DNA of 61,120 nucleotides from Paludibacter sp. (GCA_024710005.1 JANJVQ010000027.1:1-61120); one strand, 5' to 3'; counted from the stretch's first letter, positions 17,501-27,393 are shown. Notes: a model not told the origin generated them from the letters alone. A program made the numbers and translations.

Positions 17501-18940
17501 ACCTACCGTTTCAGCGACAAAGTGAAACTTACCCCACACAGAATACACCTGAACAACATCAGGTTAAGTGATGAAGAGAAGAACAGCGCCATGTTGAATG
17601 GCTTTATCGATCACGATGGCACTTTCGGCAACATGGTGTATGATGTTCGTATCAATGCGAATAACGTGTTAGCACTCAAGACAACTTCGGTTGACGATGA
17701 TTTCTTTTACGGCAAAGCTTATATGGGTGGACTCGTACGCATTCACGGAAACGACAACGAAGCCAATATCGTTGTAAACGGAGTTTCACGTCCTGGCACC
17801 AAGTGCTACATGTCGATGGGCAGTTCGTCGTCAGTGCTTGAAAATGACTTTGTACAATTCGTAGAGAAAAGGCTTTATCAATACTTTGACGAACAACAGG
17901 AAGAAAAAAAGGAATTTGTGAACCAGACTCCTTTCAACGTGAAAGTGGATATGCAAATCGAAGTAACACCCGAAGCCGAGATGGAGATTATCGTTGATCC
18001 AAGAGCCGGGGATAAGATTACAGGCCGTGGTAGGGGAAATGTCAGAATTCGTTTCGACACTTTCTCTGATGTAGAACTTTTCGGAACAGTGGAACTGGAA
18101 CAGGGATATTATCTTTTCACTTTACAGACGGTTATCCGTAAGGAATTTAAAATCAATGACGGGAGCACCATAGCCTGGACCGGCAGCCCGTTTGATGCCC
18201 AGGTAAACATTACCGGTTATTATCCGCTCACCGCCTCTCTGGCTGATTTAATCGAGAGTGATGAGCTGAAACAAATCACCACGCGCTCAACGGTACCGGT
18301 ACACTGCTTATTGCACCTGACAGAAGATTTGATGTCGCCTGCCATCAAATTTGACATTGATTTGCCATCTAGCGACGAAAGTGTAAAGAGCAGGGTAAAG
18401 AATATCATCAATACAGAGGAAATGATGAATCGTCAAATTCTTTATCTGATGCTGTTTCACAAATTCTTTACTCCGGATAACATCAGAACTACAGCGGTAG
18501 GAATCAATGAAGGCATCTCATTTGCCATGGCATCGGCCAGTGCGCAGATAAACAATTACCTGCAGAACGCCCTTAATTCTAATATCTTTTCACTCGGTTT
18601 CGACTGGCAAAAGTCGGATGTCGAATCGGACGAAGTAAAAGCTCAGATTCTGATTCAGCCCAACAACCGGCTGGTCATCAACGGCAACATCGGATACCGC
18701 AACGACAACATCAGCGAGAACAAATTCATCGGCGACTTCGATCTGGAATATAAGTTGATTGAATCGGGCCGGTTACGGTTTACCGCCTACAACCACACCA
18801 TCGACCGGGCACAGTTACGCGAAGCCAAAACCACGCAGGGAGTCGGTTTGATTTACCGGGAAGATTTCAACACAGTTCCGGAAATGTTCGTGTATTACTG
18901 GGGAGTGGTGAAAGGATTGTTCGCAAAAAAGGAAAAGTAA
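14507..18940 (+). CDS. TamB-like translocation/assembly module protein (DUF490)
   Basis: 1,477 residues from ATG 14507 (MPKGIKKSVKIFIISASAIILLL), which gives an N-terminal membrane anchor. The frame is open 210 bp further upstream, but that part lies antisense to tsaD and has no anchor before it. The long body is beta-rich with repeating short strands. The C-terminal DUF490 region (GRGNVRIRFDTFSDVELFG...) is recognisable from about residue 1,200. TamB/AsmA-type proteins span the periplasm and carry lipids or assist outer-membrane assembly. It ends five bases before the convergent WbuC-type gene. Confidence 0.85.
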   Translation: MPKGIKKSVKIFIISASAIILLLASPFILLQFNKIQNFVADSITRELSASLNTRIEIGNVDYHFFNKLKIEDVLIEDQRQDTLLQIDRLYAGFNFWKLLRKKIVFSKIEIDHFYANLKTDAGGKSNFDFLFSKQKPKQDSAFLDLKLDKLIISDSRLTFTRTADSISFQHFKESSIHINNINADISINTLTNDTINAAVNHLTAREQSGFTLKSLKAKIIGTPQNIQFPTLSVHLPESEINLNNLTLRFDTVQGNQTLAEKLSVNIPVDNAQIALSDLGAFVPELRDIHETVRVNAVVSGRLSSLRGRDISIAYGKSVLMDAELDINGLPNIEESFIYAQINKLQASTSEVQDFISKINNKPFLLPKEIHRLGSVNYKGNISGFLSNLVAYGNFNTQIGSISSDISLRFDNNLLDLSYNGTLKTKNLSVGKLLNDTTFGNIAIDLNTKGIKVHNQPIKGTIKGKLTEFEFNRYAYTNADFDGTYDGTGFNGKINLKDDNIEADFLGIIDFKNPEIPVFDFDLTLNNTNLHALKLIKDYPDSRLSFHGKTNISGSNLDNLNGNLILNDIIFTNQGQTLNAKDIVFTSRTDANYTYFSIKSDYLNGSFAGDFKYSSIGHTFTKMLSGYLPALAENGNTTAYIPNKVAIDLTLDNTQELSRILSIPYEIEGQSTIKGNINETSNKVELLVRVDALKTEKQIFENISVRLENIADKIQLTGRTQMHDQKADMLNVFLSAEALKDIVNAKLIWQNNEDVTNAGEVSTQTSLFKKDKSIQAHTILQPSQVIISDSVWNIRKSDVYFHSDSLISINNFLFENERQFIHIDGKASKSQQDSLIVSTNDLNLDYIMQLLRLRGIKFGGSITGKLKLFSLLKEPIFLGNLDVKNFSLNDKIIADAVVSSTWDKINSRLLINGDFTNKKQEVVAKATGIFVPRNDSLDLKVDARKFPLEFLNRYFEGVASDFNGDAAGILRIFGPTKTLLFEGDMAVTDGRASIDMLNTTYRFSDKVKLTPHRIHLNNIRLSDEEKNSAMLNGFIDHDGTFGNMVYDVRINANNVLALKTTSVDDDFFYGKAYMGGLVRIHGNDNEANIVVNGVSRPGTKCYMSMGSSSSVLENDFVQFVEKRLYQYFDEQQEEKKEFVNQTPFNVKVDMQIEVTPEAEMEIIVDPRAGDKITGRGRGNVRIRFDTFSDVELFGTVELEQGYYLFTLQTVIRKEFKINDGSTIAWTGSPFDAQVNITGYYPLTASLADLIESDELKQITTRSTVPVHCLLHLTEDLMSPAIKFDIDLPSSDESVKSRVKNIINTEEMMNRQILYLMLFHKFFTPDNIRTTAVGINEGISFAMASASAQINNYLQNALNSNIFSLGFDWQKSDVESDEVKAQILIQPNNRLVINGNIGYRNDNISENKFIGDFDLEYKLIESGRLRFTAYNHTIDRAQLREAKTTQGVGLIYREDFNTVPEMFVYYWGVVKGLFAKKEK

Positions 18941-18945
18941 CTTGT

Positions 18946-19344
18946 CTAAAAACTCATAATATCGTCCTCTGAAAAAGGCAGATAAGGTCCTTCTTTCACT
19001 TCGAATATCACGGTACCTTTTTCAAGCACTTCCACGTTATGCCAGCTGTTAGCCGGAATATGAATGCCATATTTGCCCTCGTTGGGATCCAGGCGGTGGG
19101 TTGCAATCAATTCTTTTTGCTCGTTATACACTTTCACATCTAATTTTCCGCGAAGCAGGATATAAGTCTCATCCGTATCTTTATGGCGGTGAACAGGAAG
19201 TTCTGTGCCGGGTTCCATCGCATTCAGCAATCGCTGCACCTTGTCCTCATGTGAAGCATGCAGGTTGTGGTTCATACGGAGACGGGGGGAATTGCACGCT
19301 TGTTCGGACAATTTAATTAACAACTCGGAATCAATTATTTTCAT
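18946..19344 (-). CDS. WbuC-type cupin protein
   Basis: 132 residues from ATG 19344 (MKIIDSELLIKLSEQA), chosen because the 13 extra upstream codons (KRIVRLLIKTIP) are not family-like. It has cupin motifs PVHRHKDTDETYILLRGKLDV and GIHIPANSWHNVEVLEKGT, with the metal-binding His and Glu residues. WbuC proteins are found at the ends of O-antigen and capsule loci, with no proven reaction. This copy is the last gene of the polysaccharide locus. Confidence 0.82.
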   Translation of the reverse strand: MKIIDSELLIKLSEQACNSPRLRMNHNLHASHEDKVQRLLNAMEPGTELPVHRHKDTDETYILLRGKLDVKVYNEQKELIATHRLDPNEGKYGIHIPANSWHNVEVLEKGTVIFEVKEGPYLPFSEDDIMSF

Positions 19345-19379
19345 GGGTATTGTTTTTATAAGTAATCTAACTATACGCT

Positions 19380-20513
19380 TCAATACATCGCTCTGAGAAC
19401 CTGAATAACCCTGTCTAAATCCTCATTTTGCAAACCTGAACCTGAAGGCAGGCACAAACCTGATTCAAACAACTTTTCAGATGTTCCGTCACCATAAAAT
19501 GCATTATTTGAGAAAACGGGTTGTAAATGTAGCGGTTTCCACAAAGGTCGGGTTTCAATATTTTCCTTTTCCATCACATCACACAACTCTTCTCTTGTGA
19601 ATCCGGCAATATCAGAATCAACCAACACACAAGTCAGCCAGTAATTCGACTGATACGCTGCTGAAGGATTATTCAGAAAACTTATACCCGGCAAACCGGA
19701 GAGCTGATCAACATAATATTGATGTATCGCTCTGCGACGGGCAACATACTTATCGAGGACCTGCATTTGTCCCCTTCCAATACCGGCACACACATTACTC
19801 ATCCTGTAATTATACCCGATTTCAGAATGTTGATAGTGCATGGCTTTATCTCTGGCTTGTGTCGCATAAAACAAAGTCTTTGTTGCTGATTCCTTTTTGG
19901 GGCAAACCAATGCTCCTCCACCCGATGTGGTAATTATTTTATTTCCATTAAATGACAAACAGGCAAAATCGCCAAAAGTTCCGCATTTACGACCTTTATA
20001 GAGAGACCCTAATGCTTCCGCAGCATCTTCCAAAACGGGAATCTCGTATTTATCTGCAATTTCTGTTATTGCATCCATGTTGGCAGGCATTCCATAAAGA
20101 TGCACCGGGATAATTGCTTTTGGTTTTCTTCCCGTCTTATCCAGTCTGTCCAGAATTGCCTTCTCAAGAAAAACCGGATTCATATTCCAGGTTGAAGCCT
20201 CACTGTCGATGAAGACCGGCTCAGCACCCAGATATTTGATCGGATTGGCAGAAGCTGCAAAAGTAAATGACTGACATATAACTTCATCTCCCTGCCCCAC
20301 CCCTAATTGCAACAAAGCCAGATGTATAGCGGCAGTCCCCGAGCTAAGTGCCACTACGTGCTTTTGATATCCCAGATAATCTGTTAAAACCTTTTCAAAG
20401 GCATCTACGTTTGGGCCAAGAGGTGCGACCCAGTTTGTCTCGAAGGCCTCTTTGATGTAATTTTGTTCTTCACCACCCATCTCGGCTAATGAAAGCCAGA
20501 TTCTCTTATTCAT
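19380..20513 (-). CDS. DegT/DnrJ/EryC1/StrS aminotransferase (PglE-like)
   Basis: A 377-residue PLP-dependent sugar aminotransferase. The segment RIWLSLAEMGGEEQNYIKEAF and the cofactor Lys in SFNGNKIITTSGGG are characteristic. The closest recognised type is PglE-like enzymes, which make UDP-4-amino-4,6-dideoxy sugars from a 4-keto precursor. The upstream neighbour (HAD) overlaps by 8 bp. The dehydratase needed to make the 4-keto sugar is not in this locus. Confidence 0.9.
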   Translation of the reverse strand: MNKRIWLSLAEMGGEEQNYIKEAFETNWVAPLGPNVDAFEKVLTDYLGYQKHVVALSSGTAAIHLALLQLGVGQGDEVICQSFTFAASANPIKYLGAEPVFIDSEASTWNMNPVFLEKAILDRLDKTGRKPKAIIPVHLYGMPANMDAITEIADKYEIPVLEDAAEALGSLYKGRKCGTFGDFACLSFNGNKIITTSGGGALVCPKKESATKTLFYATQARDKAMHYQHSEIGYNYRMSNVCAGIGRGQMQVLDKYVARRRAIHQYYVDQLSGLPGISFLNNPSAAYQSNYWLTCVLVDSDIAGFTREELCDVMEKENIETRPLWKPLHLQPVFSNNAFYGDGTSEKLFESGLCLPSGSGLQNEDLDRVIQVLRAMY

Positions 20514-21195
20514 TTTTATTAACTGCTTTTTCTTTTATTGTATGTACTATGCTGTAAACTTCTCCGATATGTTCAATCATATATTGCGGAAGATAATTCT
20601 TATCCAAATCAAAATTCTGTTTATGTATAAACCGTCCGTTATCTTTCACACAGATGGTTATCCATCCCAATAAATTAGGTGTTATAAAATCCTTCTTCAC
20701 ATTATCACCCACATAATAATATTGTGCGCATCCGTATTTCTCTGAAAAATAACGGTAGTTTTTTTCATTTGGTTTTTCCGTACCAACAAGTTCAGAAATA
20801 ATGATGTCGCTTTCATCAATAAATTCATGTAATTTCAAAGATGCAATTTTATGCTTCTGAGTGACAGTTCGCCCGTCAGTAATCAATCCCAACACACATC
20901 CGGCATCCTTCAGGGCACAAAGTGCATTTCTTGTACATTCATCAAGCGACAACAAAGGTTTGTGATTTCTGTACAGTTGCAAAAGTTCTTCAACAGAAAA
21001 GGCTGGTTTATAATGCTGAATTAATTCATCAAAAACATTAGCTCCCCTGGAATAACTGCTTAGCATCTCATTATAAACGAAATCGGCATCATCCCTTCCC
21101 GCGGTTAATATTCGTGCAATCTCCCTGAATGCTGATTTGAGAAAATCAACTTCGTTATACAAGGTATCATCTAAATCGAATACTACTACATGCAT
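20506..21195 (-). CDS. HAD-family hydrolase
   Basis: 229 residues. Motif I is VFDLDDTLYNE, motif II lies in GLITDGR, and YYVGDNVKKDF is the acidic motif IV region. A C1-type cap is expected between. It is probably a phosphatase for a small phosphorylated intermediate. It overlaps the ATP-grasp gene by 10 bp and the aminotransferase by 8 bp, so the three genes are tightly coupled and likely act in one pathway. Confidence 0.85.
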   Translation of the reverse strand: MHVVVFDLDDTLYNEVDFLKSAFREIARILTAGRDDADFVYNEMLSSYSRGANVFDELIQHYKPAFSVEELLQLYRNHKPLLSLDECTRNALCALKDAGCVLGLITDGRTVTQKHKIASLKLHEFIDESDIIISELVGTEKPNEKNYRYFSEKYGCAQYYYVGDNVKKDFITPNLLGWITICVKDNGRFIHKQNFDLDKNYLPQYMIEHIGEVYSIVHTIKEKAVNKNE

Positions 21196-22154
21196 GATTC
21201 GGGATATTTTACAATCTCACTGTCATACCTCAATATCAGGGTATTATCAATCCAGTTTTCTGAGTATTGAATTTCTTCATGCAGAAAATACTCTTTCAAA
21301 ATATTGGAAATAAAATTTGCCCTGGCATAATGAGTCAACGGATAACCTCCGGCAAAACGCGGGTTAATCTCAATCCCCACAACATCATCATTGTCAGCAT
21401 TATAAAACAGTTGAATACAGACAGGGCCAACAACTCCCGGCAGGTAACTGACACGTTCCAGCAAATAAGGAACAAGATAATTTTTCCTTGCAAAACCCTT
21501 GTTTATCTCGCCTGCCCGCACTTCAGTTCTTTCTCTTGGAACGATTGATTTAACGATGTTATCTTTTCCGTAATACATATCAACAGAATATTCCTTATAG
21601 AAATTCTTATTGATATACTCCATAAACATGAGTTTTGGGTGATTCAGCATCTCATCCGTAAGCTGATCGGCACTTTTAATCATAGCAGCGTCCTTACTCA
21701 GCGAGCCATCGAAAGGCTTTACAAATAACGGGAATACCGGGTTAAATTTATCTATCGCCTTCGGAATTCTGATTCCCTTTTGTAACATATAATCATGTGT
21801 TTTCCTTTTATCCCTGCACATCGAAATAAAATCCTCATCGGCTACCAACACCTCAATATTGTGCTGTAAAAAAATATTCTTTTGTCGTGACAATAACAAC
21901 AACTCAGTATCGATTGTTGGAACTACCAATCCAATATTATTATTCTTACAGATGTCCAGCAGAATACCCGCATACCCGTCAGAAGTAACAGGGGGAACTT
22001 TAAAAAAACCATCCGAAACCTGTGCGGCAGGTGACATATCCGGATTCAACTCGGCCGTATATACCTTAGCTGCAAGACCTAATGCTTTTATTTCTTCCTG
22101 AAAAAGCCTGACAAGCGTAACCCTCTTCCCTGCCGATGTAATTAATATATGCAT
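21186..22154 (-). CDS. ATP-grasp ligase
   Basis: 322 residues. It begins MHILITSAGKRVTLVRLFQEE. The ATP-grasp features are the CRDKRKTHDYMLQKGIR lid region, PLFVKPFDGSLSKD, and the metal-binding GIEINPRFAGGYPLTHYA. It is related to carbamoyl-phosphate-synthase-like ATP-grasp ligases. Between a PglC-type transferase and the HAD/aminotransferase pair, it may ligate a carboxylate (for example an amino acid) to the amino sugar, but that is inference. Confidence 0.85.
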   Translation of the reverse strand: MHILITSAGKRVTLVRLFQEEIKALGLAAKVYTAELNPDMSPAAQVSDGFFKVPPVTSDGYAGILLDICKNNNIGLVVPTIDTELLLLSRQKNIFLQHNIEVLVADEDFISMCRDKRKTHDYMLQKGIRIPKAIDKFNPVFPLFVKPFDGSLSKDAAMIKSADQLTDEMLNHPKLMFMEYINKNFYKEYSVDMYYGKDNIVKSIVPRERTEVRAGEINKGFARKNYLVPYLLERVSYLPGVVGPVCIQLFYNADNDDVVGIEINPRFAGGYPLTHYARANFISNILKEYFLHEEIQYSENWIDNTLILRYDSEIVKYPESCM

Positions 22155-22157
22155 ATT

Positions 22158-22763
22158 TTATTTATTTCCCGTAAAATACTCCATTGTAACATGTGTGTCT
22201 GAATTTATTCCATCTCTTCTGAAAACATTGATAATCGTTTTCAATATAATTTTGATATCCAACAAGAAAGATACATGATTTACGTACCACACATCATATT
22301 CAAATTTTTTCTCCCAACTGATAGCATTTCGACCGTTTATCTGTGCCCAACCGGTTATCCCGGGTCGTACCAAATGTCTTTTTGCCTGCTCCTCATTATA
22401 CAGCGGTAAATACTGAACCAACAGGGGACGTGGACCAACCAGCGACATATCTCCCTTCAAAACATTAATCAACTGAGGTAACTCGTCTAACGAAGTAGAG
22501 CGTACAAATTTACCAGTTTTTGTCAAACGTTGTTCATCTGACAATAAAACTCCATTCACATCTTTTTCATCAGTCATTGTTTTAAATTTTATGACTTTGA
22601 AAATCTTAGCATTTCTACCGGGTCGTTCCTGCACGAAAAAAGCTTTTCCTTTATTTGCAATCAATAAAAAGAGAATTACCGCCAGTAATATCGGTAACGC
22701 GACTGTCAGCACGACCAAAGCAATTACGAAATCGAGTATCCTTTTAAAAAAACATTTGTACAT
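22158..22763 (-). CDS. PglC-type initiating sugar phosphate transferase
   Basis: A 201-residue monotopic phosphoglycosyl transferase. It has one N-terminal re-entrant hydrophobic helix ([20 protein letters not shown]), then [20 protein letters not shown], the catalytic Asp-Glu in SLDELPQL, and SLVGPRPLL with [14 protein letters not shown]. It loads the first sugar onto undecaprenyl phosphate. Its small size is that of PglC rather than WcaJ. It is the initiating enzyme of this polysaccharide locus. Confidence 0.93.
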   Translation of the reverse strand: MYKCFFKRILDFVIALVVLTVALPILLAVILFLLIANKGKAFFVQERPGRNAKIFKVIKFKTMTDEKDVNGVLLSDEQRLTKTGKFVRSTSLDELPQLINVLKGDMSLVGPRPLLVQYLPLYNEEQAKRHLVRPGITGWAQINGRNAISWEKKFEYDVWYVNHVSFLLDIKIILKTIINVFRRDGINSDTHVTMEYFTGNK

Positions 22764-22768
22764 AACAC

Positions 22769-23977
22769 TTATAAATGAAAATGTTGCATGATGATTTGAT
22801 ACGACTGTTCAACGGTGTAATGCTTCATCAGATATTGATACCCGTTCAACCCCATTTCTTCAACCAGACTTCTGTTTTTCAGGAACTTATCCAGATTCTG
22901 GTTAAATGCTCTCAAATCACCATGTAAGGAGAAAAAACCAAATTTATGATTCTCCGCAATAGTCCCCATATCGCAGTTTAAATCTGTTGCAATCAAAACG
23001 GGCATTCTAAATTCGAGGTATGACAACAGCCTGGAAGGAAAATTGGGTATGGTAAAACGCTTATCCAACATAATCAATCCCGCATCACAGGCTTTCACCA
23101 GTTCATCGTACTCATTTTTGGGCAATGAACTTATCAGGCGACAATTTTCCACTTTAGATTCCCGTAACCATTCCTCAATCTTAGGTTTTTCTGTTCCTGA
23201 ACCGACAATCAGAAAATAATAATCTTTTCTGTTTCGGTTAGCGTCAAGAATTTCAGGCAAGAAGTCAAGTCCCTGCGGTTTGCCGAGATTACCCCCGTAC
23301 ACCACAACTAAAGCGTCCTGCGGTATCTGATATTTGTTCCTCAAGTTAGTACGAGTAAAATAATCCTGATTGAAAGTGACAGGTGCTATGCTGTTTGGGC
23401 AAACCTCAACTTTGGACTCCAATAACTCCGGGTTATGTTTCAGCAGGTATGAAACATTGGCGGGGGACATACAGCCAATAAAATCAGACACAGCATACAG
23501 TTGTTTTTCCTTTCGTCTGAAGAATCTGTGAATCAATCCTTTCTTTTTCATCATGCCGAGATCCACTGCATTCTGAGGGAAAATATCCTTAAGCAACAAA
23601 TAGGATGTTGCATGATCACGTTTCTTTATCCATTTTATTACACCTGTGAATGTAATGGGTGGTGTTGAATACACAATCAGGTCAAAAGTGGTATCGTTCA
23701 AATATTTAATAATCCCGGACTTGTATTGCTGCTCGAACAACAATGTAGCAATACCTTTTTCGATTATATTGATTTTCTGAAAATTCAGGGTCTTTATTCT
23801 TAATATGCCGACACCTTCGTCGTATATCAATCCTGTATCCTCCCTGTATCTTCTTTCGGCGGGTGTAACCACACACACACGATGTCCTTCATCCCGGAAC
23901 TTACGAATCAGGTCAGTGTAGATGTTACGCTCTGAGATACTCGTAATTCTGTATATGGTAAGAAATAAAATATTCAT
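22769..23977 (-). CDS. Glycosyltransferase family 4 (WbuB-like)
   Basis: 402 residues from ATG 23977 ([34 protein letters not shown]). The four codons upstream are not typical. The two-Rossmann GT-B fold shows [17 protein letters not shown] and the acceptor/donor region [20 protein letters not shown]. It resembles WbuB-type enzymes that add GlcNAc- or FucNAc-like sugars early in O-antigen assembly. Acceptor unknown. Confidence 0.85.
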   Translation of the reverse strand: MNILFLTIYRITSISERNIYTDLIRKFRDEGHRVCVVTPAERRYREDTGLIYDEGVGILRIKTLNFQKINIIEKGIATLLFEQQYKSGIIKYLNDTTFDLIVYSTPPITFTGVIKWIKKRDHATSYLLLKDIFPQNAVDLGMMKKKGLIHRFFRRKEKQLYAVSDFIGCMSPANVSYLLKHNPELLESKVEVCPNSIAPVTFNQDYFTRTNLRNKYQIPQDALVVVYGGNLGKPQGLDFLPEILDANRNRKDYYFLIVGSGTEKPKIEEWLRESKVENCRLISSLPKNEYDELVKACDAGLIMLDKRFTIPNFPSRLLSYLEFRMPVLIATDLNCDMGTIAENHKFGFFSLHGDLRAFNQNLDKFLKNRSLVEEMGLNGYQYLMKHYTVEQSYQIIMQHFHL

Positions 23978-24015
23978 GGAGAAGAACACTAATTGGGTTA
24001 TTCACTGTTATATAG

Positions 24016-25143
24016 TCAACTATTGGCTTTAAGCTGTTCATTTAGGATTTCAATATATTTTTGAGAAGTTTCAAGCTCGGAAAACATCTCCAGACTCTCA
24101 TACTTACAACTACATTTTTTCTTATCAAAATTTATCATAATAGAAGTTAGTTCCTCAACCGAATCCGGATTGAAAAAAATCCCTTCTCCACCCGTTATTT
24201 CTCTAAACACGTCCAAATCGGACAAAATTAACGGAGAATTAAAATACATGGCTTCGACAACCGGCATCCCAAGGCCTTCAAAATAACTAGCGGAGATGTA
24301 TGCTTCACAATATTTGTATAAATTCCCGATTTCCGTATTTGAGATACCTGAACGTACACTGATCCTGTTCTTAACCCTGATGTCGATTGTTTTAAGAAAA
24401 TCACCAGCCGGTGTTTTATCCTGAACCGATCCAACAACAACCAGGTTGATTAAAGGTTCCCTCATACAATACTTTTCGAATGCCCTTAAAATGGTTATCA
24501 CATTTTTATGACCGGCAGCAGATGCAATACATAAGAAATATGGTACATCAATCAGCCGCTTATCTACAACCTGCTGTTTATCTGCAAATTTGCCAAAGTT
24601 AAAATAATTGTAAATTCTGATTACTTTACGGGGGTCAGTGAATTTATAATGGTTGAGAATATCTTGTCTCGTAAATTCTGATATGGCAATTATTTTGTCT
24701 GCAATCTGCAACGACCTCGGAACAAATATTCTTCGTTGCAACTTCATCAGGCGATTGGGTAATAAGTTTTTTCTAAGGTATAATAAATCATGTATTACAA
24801 GAAAATAACTGCACTTTTTAAAATATGAAGTAAAATTCCCGGTAAATAATATTATATCATTTTTTTTCAACCCTAATCTGAAAGGGTATATCGTTTGAAC
24901 CCAAAAACGTTTAAATATATTCGACACTGCATATCCCCTGACATCAAACTTGTCTTCATAAATGAGAAAATCATTTATCTGTGATGACTGACATACGATC
25001 AACACTTGTTTAAATTGTATAAGCTCTCTGTGTTTATAAAAATAATCAAACAAGTTAAACAAATACTCCTGGAAACCAAAAGCTTTTCCCTTTTGATACG
25101 CTAATGCATCTATAATTAATCTGTTATTATCCATTATTTTCAA
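24016..25143 (-). CDS. Glycosyltransferase family 4
   Basis: 375 residues, GT-B fold. The donor-site EX7E motif is in SYFEGLGMPVVEAM. Other features are FLCIASAAGHKNVITILRAF and an N-terminal domain with VIHDLLYLRKNLLPNR. The second Met (residue 4) is also a possible start. It is one of three transferases building the repeat unit. The linkage cannot be predicted. Confidence 0.85.
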   Translation of the reverse strand: MKIMDNNRLIIDALAYQKGKAFGFQEYLFNLFDYFYKHRELIQFKQVLIVCQSSQINDFLIYEDKFDVRGYAVSNIFKRFWVQTIYPFRLGLKKNDIILFTGNFTSYFKKCSYFLVIHDLLYLRKNLLPNRLMKLQRRIFVPRSLQIADKIIAISEFTRQDILNHYKFTDPRKVIRIYNYFNFGKFADKQQVVDKRLIDVPYFLCIASAAGHKNVITILRAFEKYCMREPLINLVVVGSVQDKTPAGDFLKTIDIRVKNRISVRSGISNTEIGNLYKYCEAYISASYFEGLGMPVVEAMYFNSPLILSDLDVFREITGGEGIFFNPDSVEELTSIMINFDKKKCSCKYESLEMFSELETSQKYIEILNEQLKANS

Positions 25144-25158
25144 CCTGTTAAAATAATT

Positions 25159-26328
25159 TCAGGCACTCACATTGCTGTTTTTTAGTTCTTTAAAAAGAGC
25201 ATCCCATTTTTTCATTACAATGGAGATGTCATATTTTTTCGCTACCTCCAGTGCGTTTAAAGACATTGTCGTTCTCAGTTCAGGATTTTCAATCATCTGA
25301 CATATTTTGTCGGCCAATTGATTGACGTCACCGGTTTCAACCAAAAAACCATTATACCCATTCGTTATTATCTCTCGTGGTCCCCATTCACAATCAAAAG
25401 AAACAACGGGCAATCCACATGACATCGACTCCAGCAACACCATCGGCAGTCCTTCATATAAAGAACTCATTACAAAAAAAGAACTCTTCAGATATTCATT
25501 TTCAATTTCATCTGATTTCCCTTTCAAATTAATATTCCCCTTCAATCCTAAAGCATTAATTTTACCCTCCAGTTGCTCTTTCAGATCTCCTGTTCCAAAG
25601 ATATTGAGTATCCACTCCGGATGTTTCTCCTGCACGCGCACCCAAGTGTCAATCAACATACTATAACCTTTCTGAGGATCCAACCTCCCTACCGAAATAA
25701 CAGTCTTATAATCTTCATTTTCGCGCTTCCTGACTTCAAATGTTGCCGGATTTGGAATATGTAATACGTTTTGATGTGTTTTTCCCCACTGGTTTTTGTC
25801 CTGATTCGTCAATACGATCAGTTTATCAACTTTTTTTGTTGTATTCTTAAGTTGATTGGTTCTGATATTTCCCAACACCGTCCATAACAAGCCGCGCTTT
25901 CTTGAAACCAGAAATTGTGTTCTGATATTCATTGAAAAGTGCATTTCACATACAATAGCCGCATTGGTTTTTAGTTTATATATAAAATCAATTTCTTTTC
26001 CTCCTAAAGAAATAAGTATATCAGGTTTAATGATGTCAACCAGTTTCTGAACTTCTTTCTTATATTTTATCATCTTCAACTGATGACTGAAATATTTCAG
26101 AATCAAGGCTTTTTCAAAATGACTATTAAAATCCAGATCGAGATGAATTAAATCAACTTTCTCTGATAAACTAAAATAACATCCCCTTGACATTTGATCA
26201 GTTGTCACGATTGTTATCCGATATCCCATTTTATCAACAAGATAATTAACCTTGCTGGTCAACACCCGTTCCATTCCACCATGATTGAACAGAGCTGGTA
26301 TAAAATACAGTAATCTCATCTCTGCCAT
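25159..26328 (-). CDS. Glycosyltransferase family 4
   Basis: 389 residues, GT-B. Signature parts are LFNHGGMERVLTSK, VISVGRLDPQKGYSMLI, and SLYEGLPMVLLESMSCGLP with the EX7E pair, then FDCEWGPREII. The start may be the fourth codon (MRLLYFIPAL), since MAE precedes it. It begins directly after the stop of the polymerase-like gene. Confidence 0.87.
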   Translation of the reverse strand: MAEMRLLYFIPALFNHGGMERVLTSKVNYLVDKMGYRITIVTTDQMSRGCYFSLSEKVDLIHLDLDFNSHFEKALILKYFSHQLKMIKYKKEVQKLVDIIKPDILISLGGKEIDFIYKLKTNAAIVCEMHFSMNIRTQFLVSRKRGLLWTVLGNIRTNQLKNTTKKVDKLIVLTNQDKNQWGKTHQNVLHIPNPATFEVRKRENEDYKTVISVGRLDPQKGYSMLIDTWVRVQEKHPEWILNIFGTGDLKEQLEGKINALGLKGNINLKGKSDEIENEYLKSSFFVMSSLYEGLPMVLLESMSCGLPVVSFDCEWGPREIITNGYNGFLVETGDVNQLADKICQMIENPELRTTMSLNALEVAKKYDISIVMKKWDALFKELKNSNVSA

Positions 26329-27393
26329 TTAATTAAATAAAATATTGCTATACGGCACATAATCATCTGTCCACTCAATAAAGAAACTAACCTGCCGCCA
26401 AATACTTAGCGAAATAAAAAGGAATAACCAGACATAACGTAAAAACCCTCTTATCCTGTAAATTAGCATCGAAGCCAATATAAACTCAAAGTAGTAGAAA
26501 TAAATCCCCCCTCTTAGCGCGATCTGAGGAATTGCTCCCAAAGCCAGATAAATAAACAGCGATAAAAAATAAATATTGAAATATAGTGCTCCCGATTTAT
26601 TTTCAAGAATTTTATCTTTATTAAATATAAAAATCAACATGATAATAATTCTCAACAGCATAGCGATATTCAGTCCGAGAATAAAATCTTCTGTGTTGCT
26701 GTAACCTTCAATTTTATCACTCATTAATGACGGTAGAAACGGGGCTACAGATAATATAAATGGTTCTAAAATAAAATTTAAAATCAATCCTATTCCCAAT
26801 AAAATAATATAATATCTGGTTTTAAAAAATCTATCCGGGATGAAATAAACCAGTAACCCAATCAGGGATGTCGCATGAAACATGGAAGCAATAAGAATCA
26901 GTGATAAAAACTTGAGTTTATTTTTCCTGTCTACAAAAGCCCACAAAACAATCGCAATTGCCAATGCCTGTCTGTACTGTCCCATTAATGAGGGATATAA
27001 CATCACACCTAACATTAAAAAAAGCGTAAAGAAAGGATATGGTGAGTACTTATATATAAAAACAAATTGGAGCGTAATGGTCACAAATGCCATCACGACC
27101 AACACAAGATAATAATCTCCCAACAGATAATTTATAAATGCATAACCTGACTCTATATTGTTAATTTGGGCGTTTTCCTTCCAGCCTGGCATTATAAAAT
27201 CCTCAAAAAGGCTCATATAGGAATCATAATCAAATCCGCACTCGCGAAATCCCACAAAGATTATGGCAAATATCGTGAATAATGCAAATAACAGTTTATG
27301 TATCTTTTGATTAGCCTCTTTGCCTGTAAGACCTGACAATTCTACTGATGTCAGAATCCCTACAACGAGAGCTATTATAATATATATATACAT
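26329..27393 (-). CDS. EpsG-type O-antigen/exopolysaccharide polymerase (Wzy)
   Basis: A 354-residue integral membrane protein with about ten spans and a large extracytoplasmic loop. FVGFRECGFDYDSYMSLFED near the N-terminus is typical of the EpsG/Wzy-like polymerases (VGFR..G.D...Y). Its position between the flippase and the glycosyltransferases fits polymerisation of undecaprenyl-linked repeat units in the periplasm. Confidence 0.8.
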   Translation of the reverse strand: MYIYIIIALVVGILTSVELSGLTGKEANQKIHKLLFALFTIFAIIFVGFRECGFDYDSYMSLFEDFIMPGWKENAQINNIESGYAFINYLLGDYYLVLVVMAFVTITLQFVFIYKYSPYPFFTLFLMLGVMLYPSLMGQYRQALAIAIVLWAFVDRKNKLKFLSLILIASMFHATSLIGLLVYFIPDRFFKTRYYIILLGIGLILNFILEPFILSVAPFLPSLMSDKIEGYSNTEDFILGLNIAMLLRIIIMLIFIFNKDKILENKSGALYFNIYFLSLFIYLALGAIPQIALRGGIYFYYFEFILASMLIYRIRGFLRYVWLFLFISLSIWRQVSFFIEWTDDYVPYSNILFN

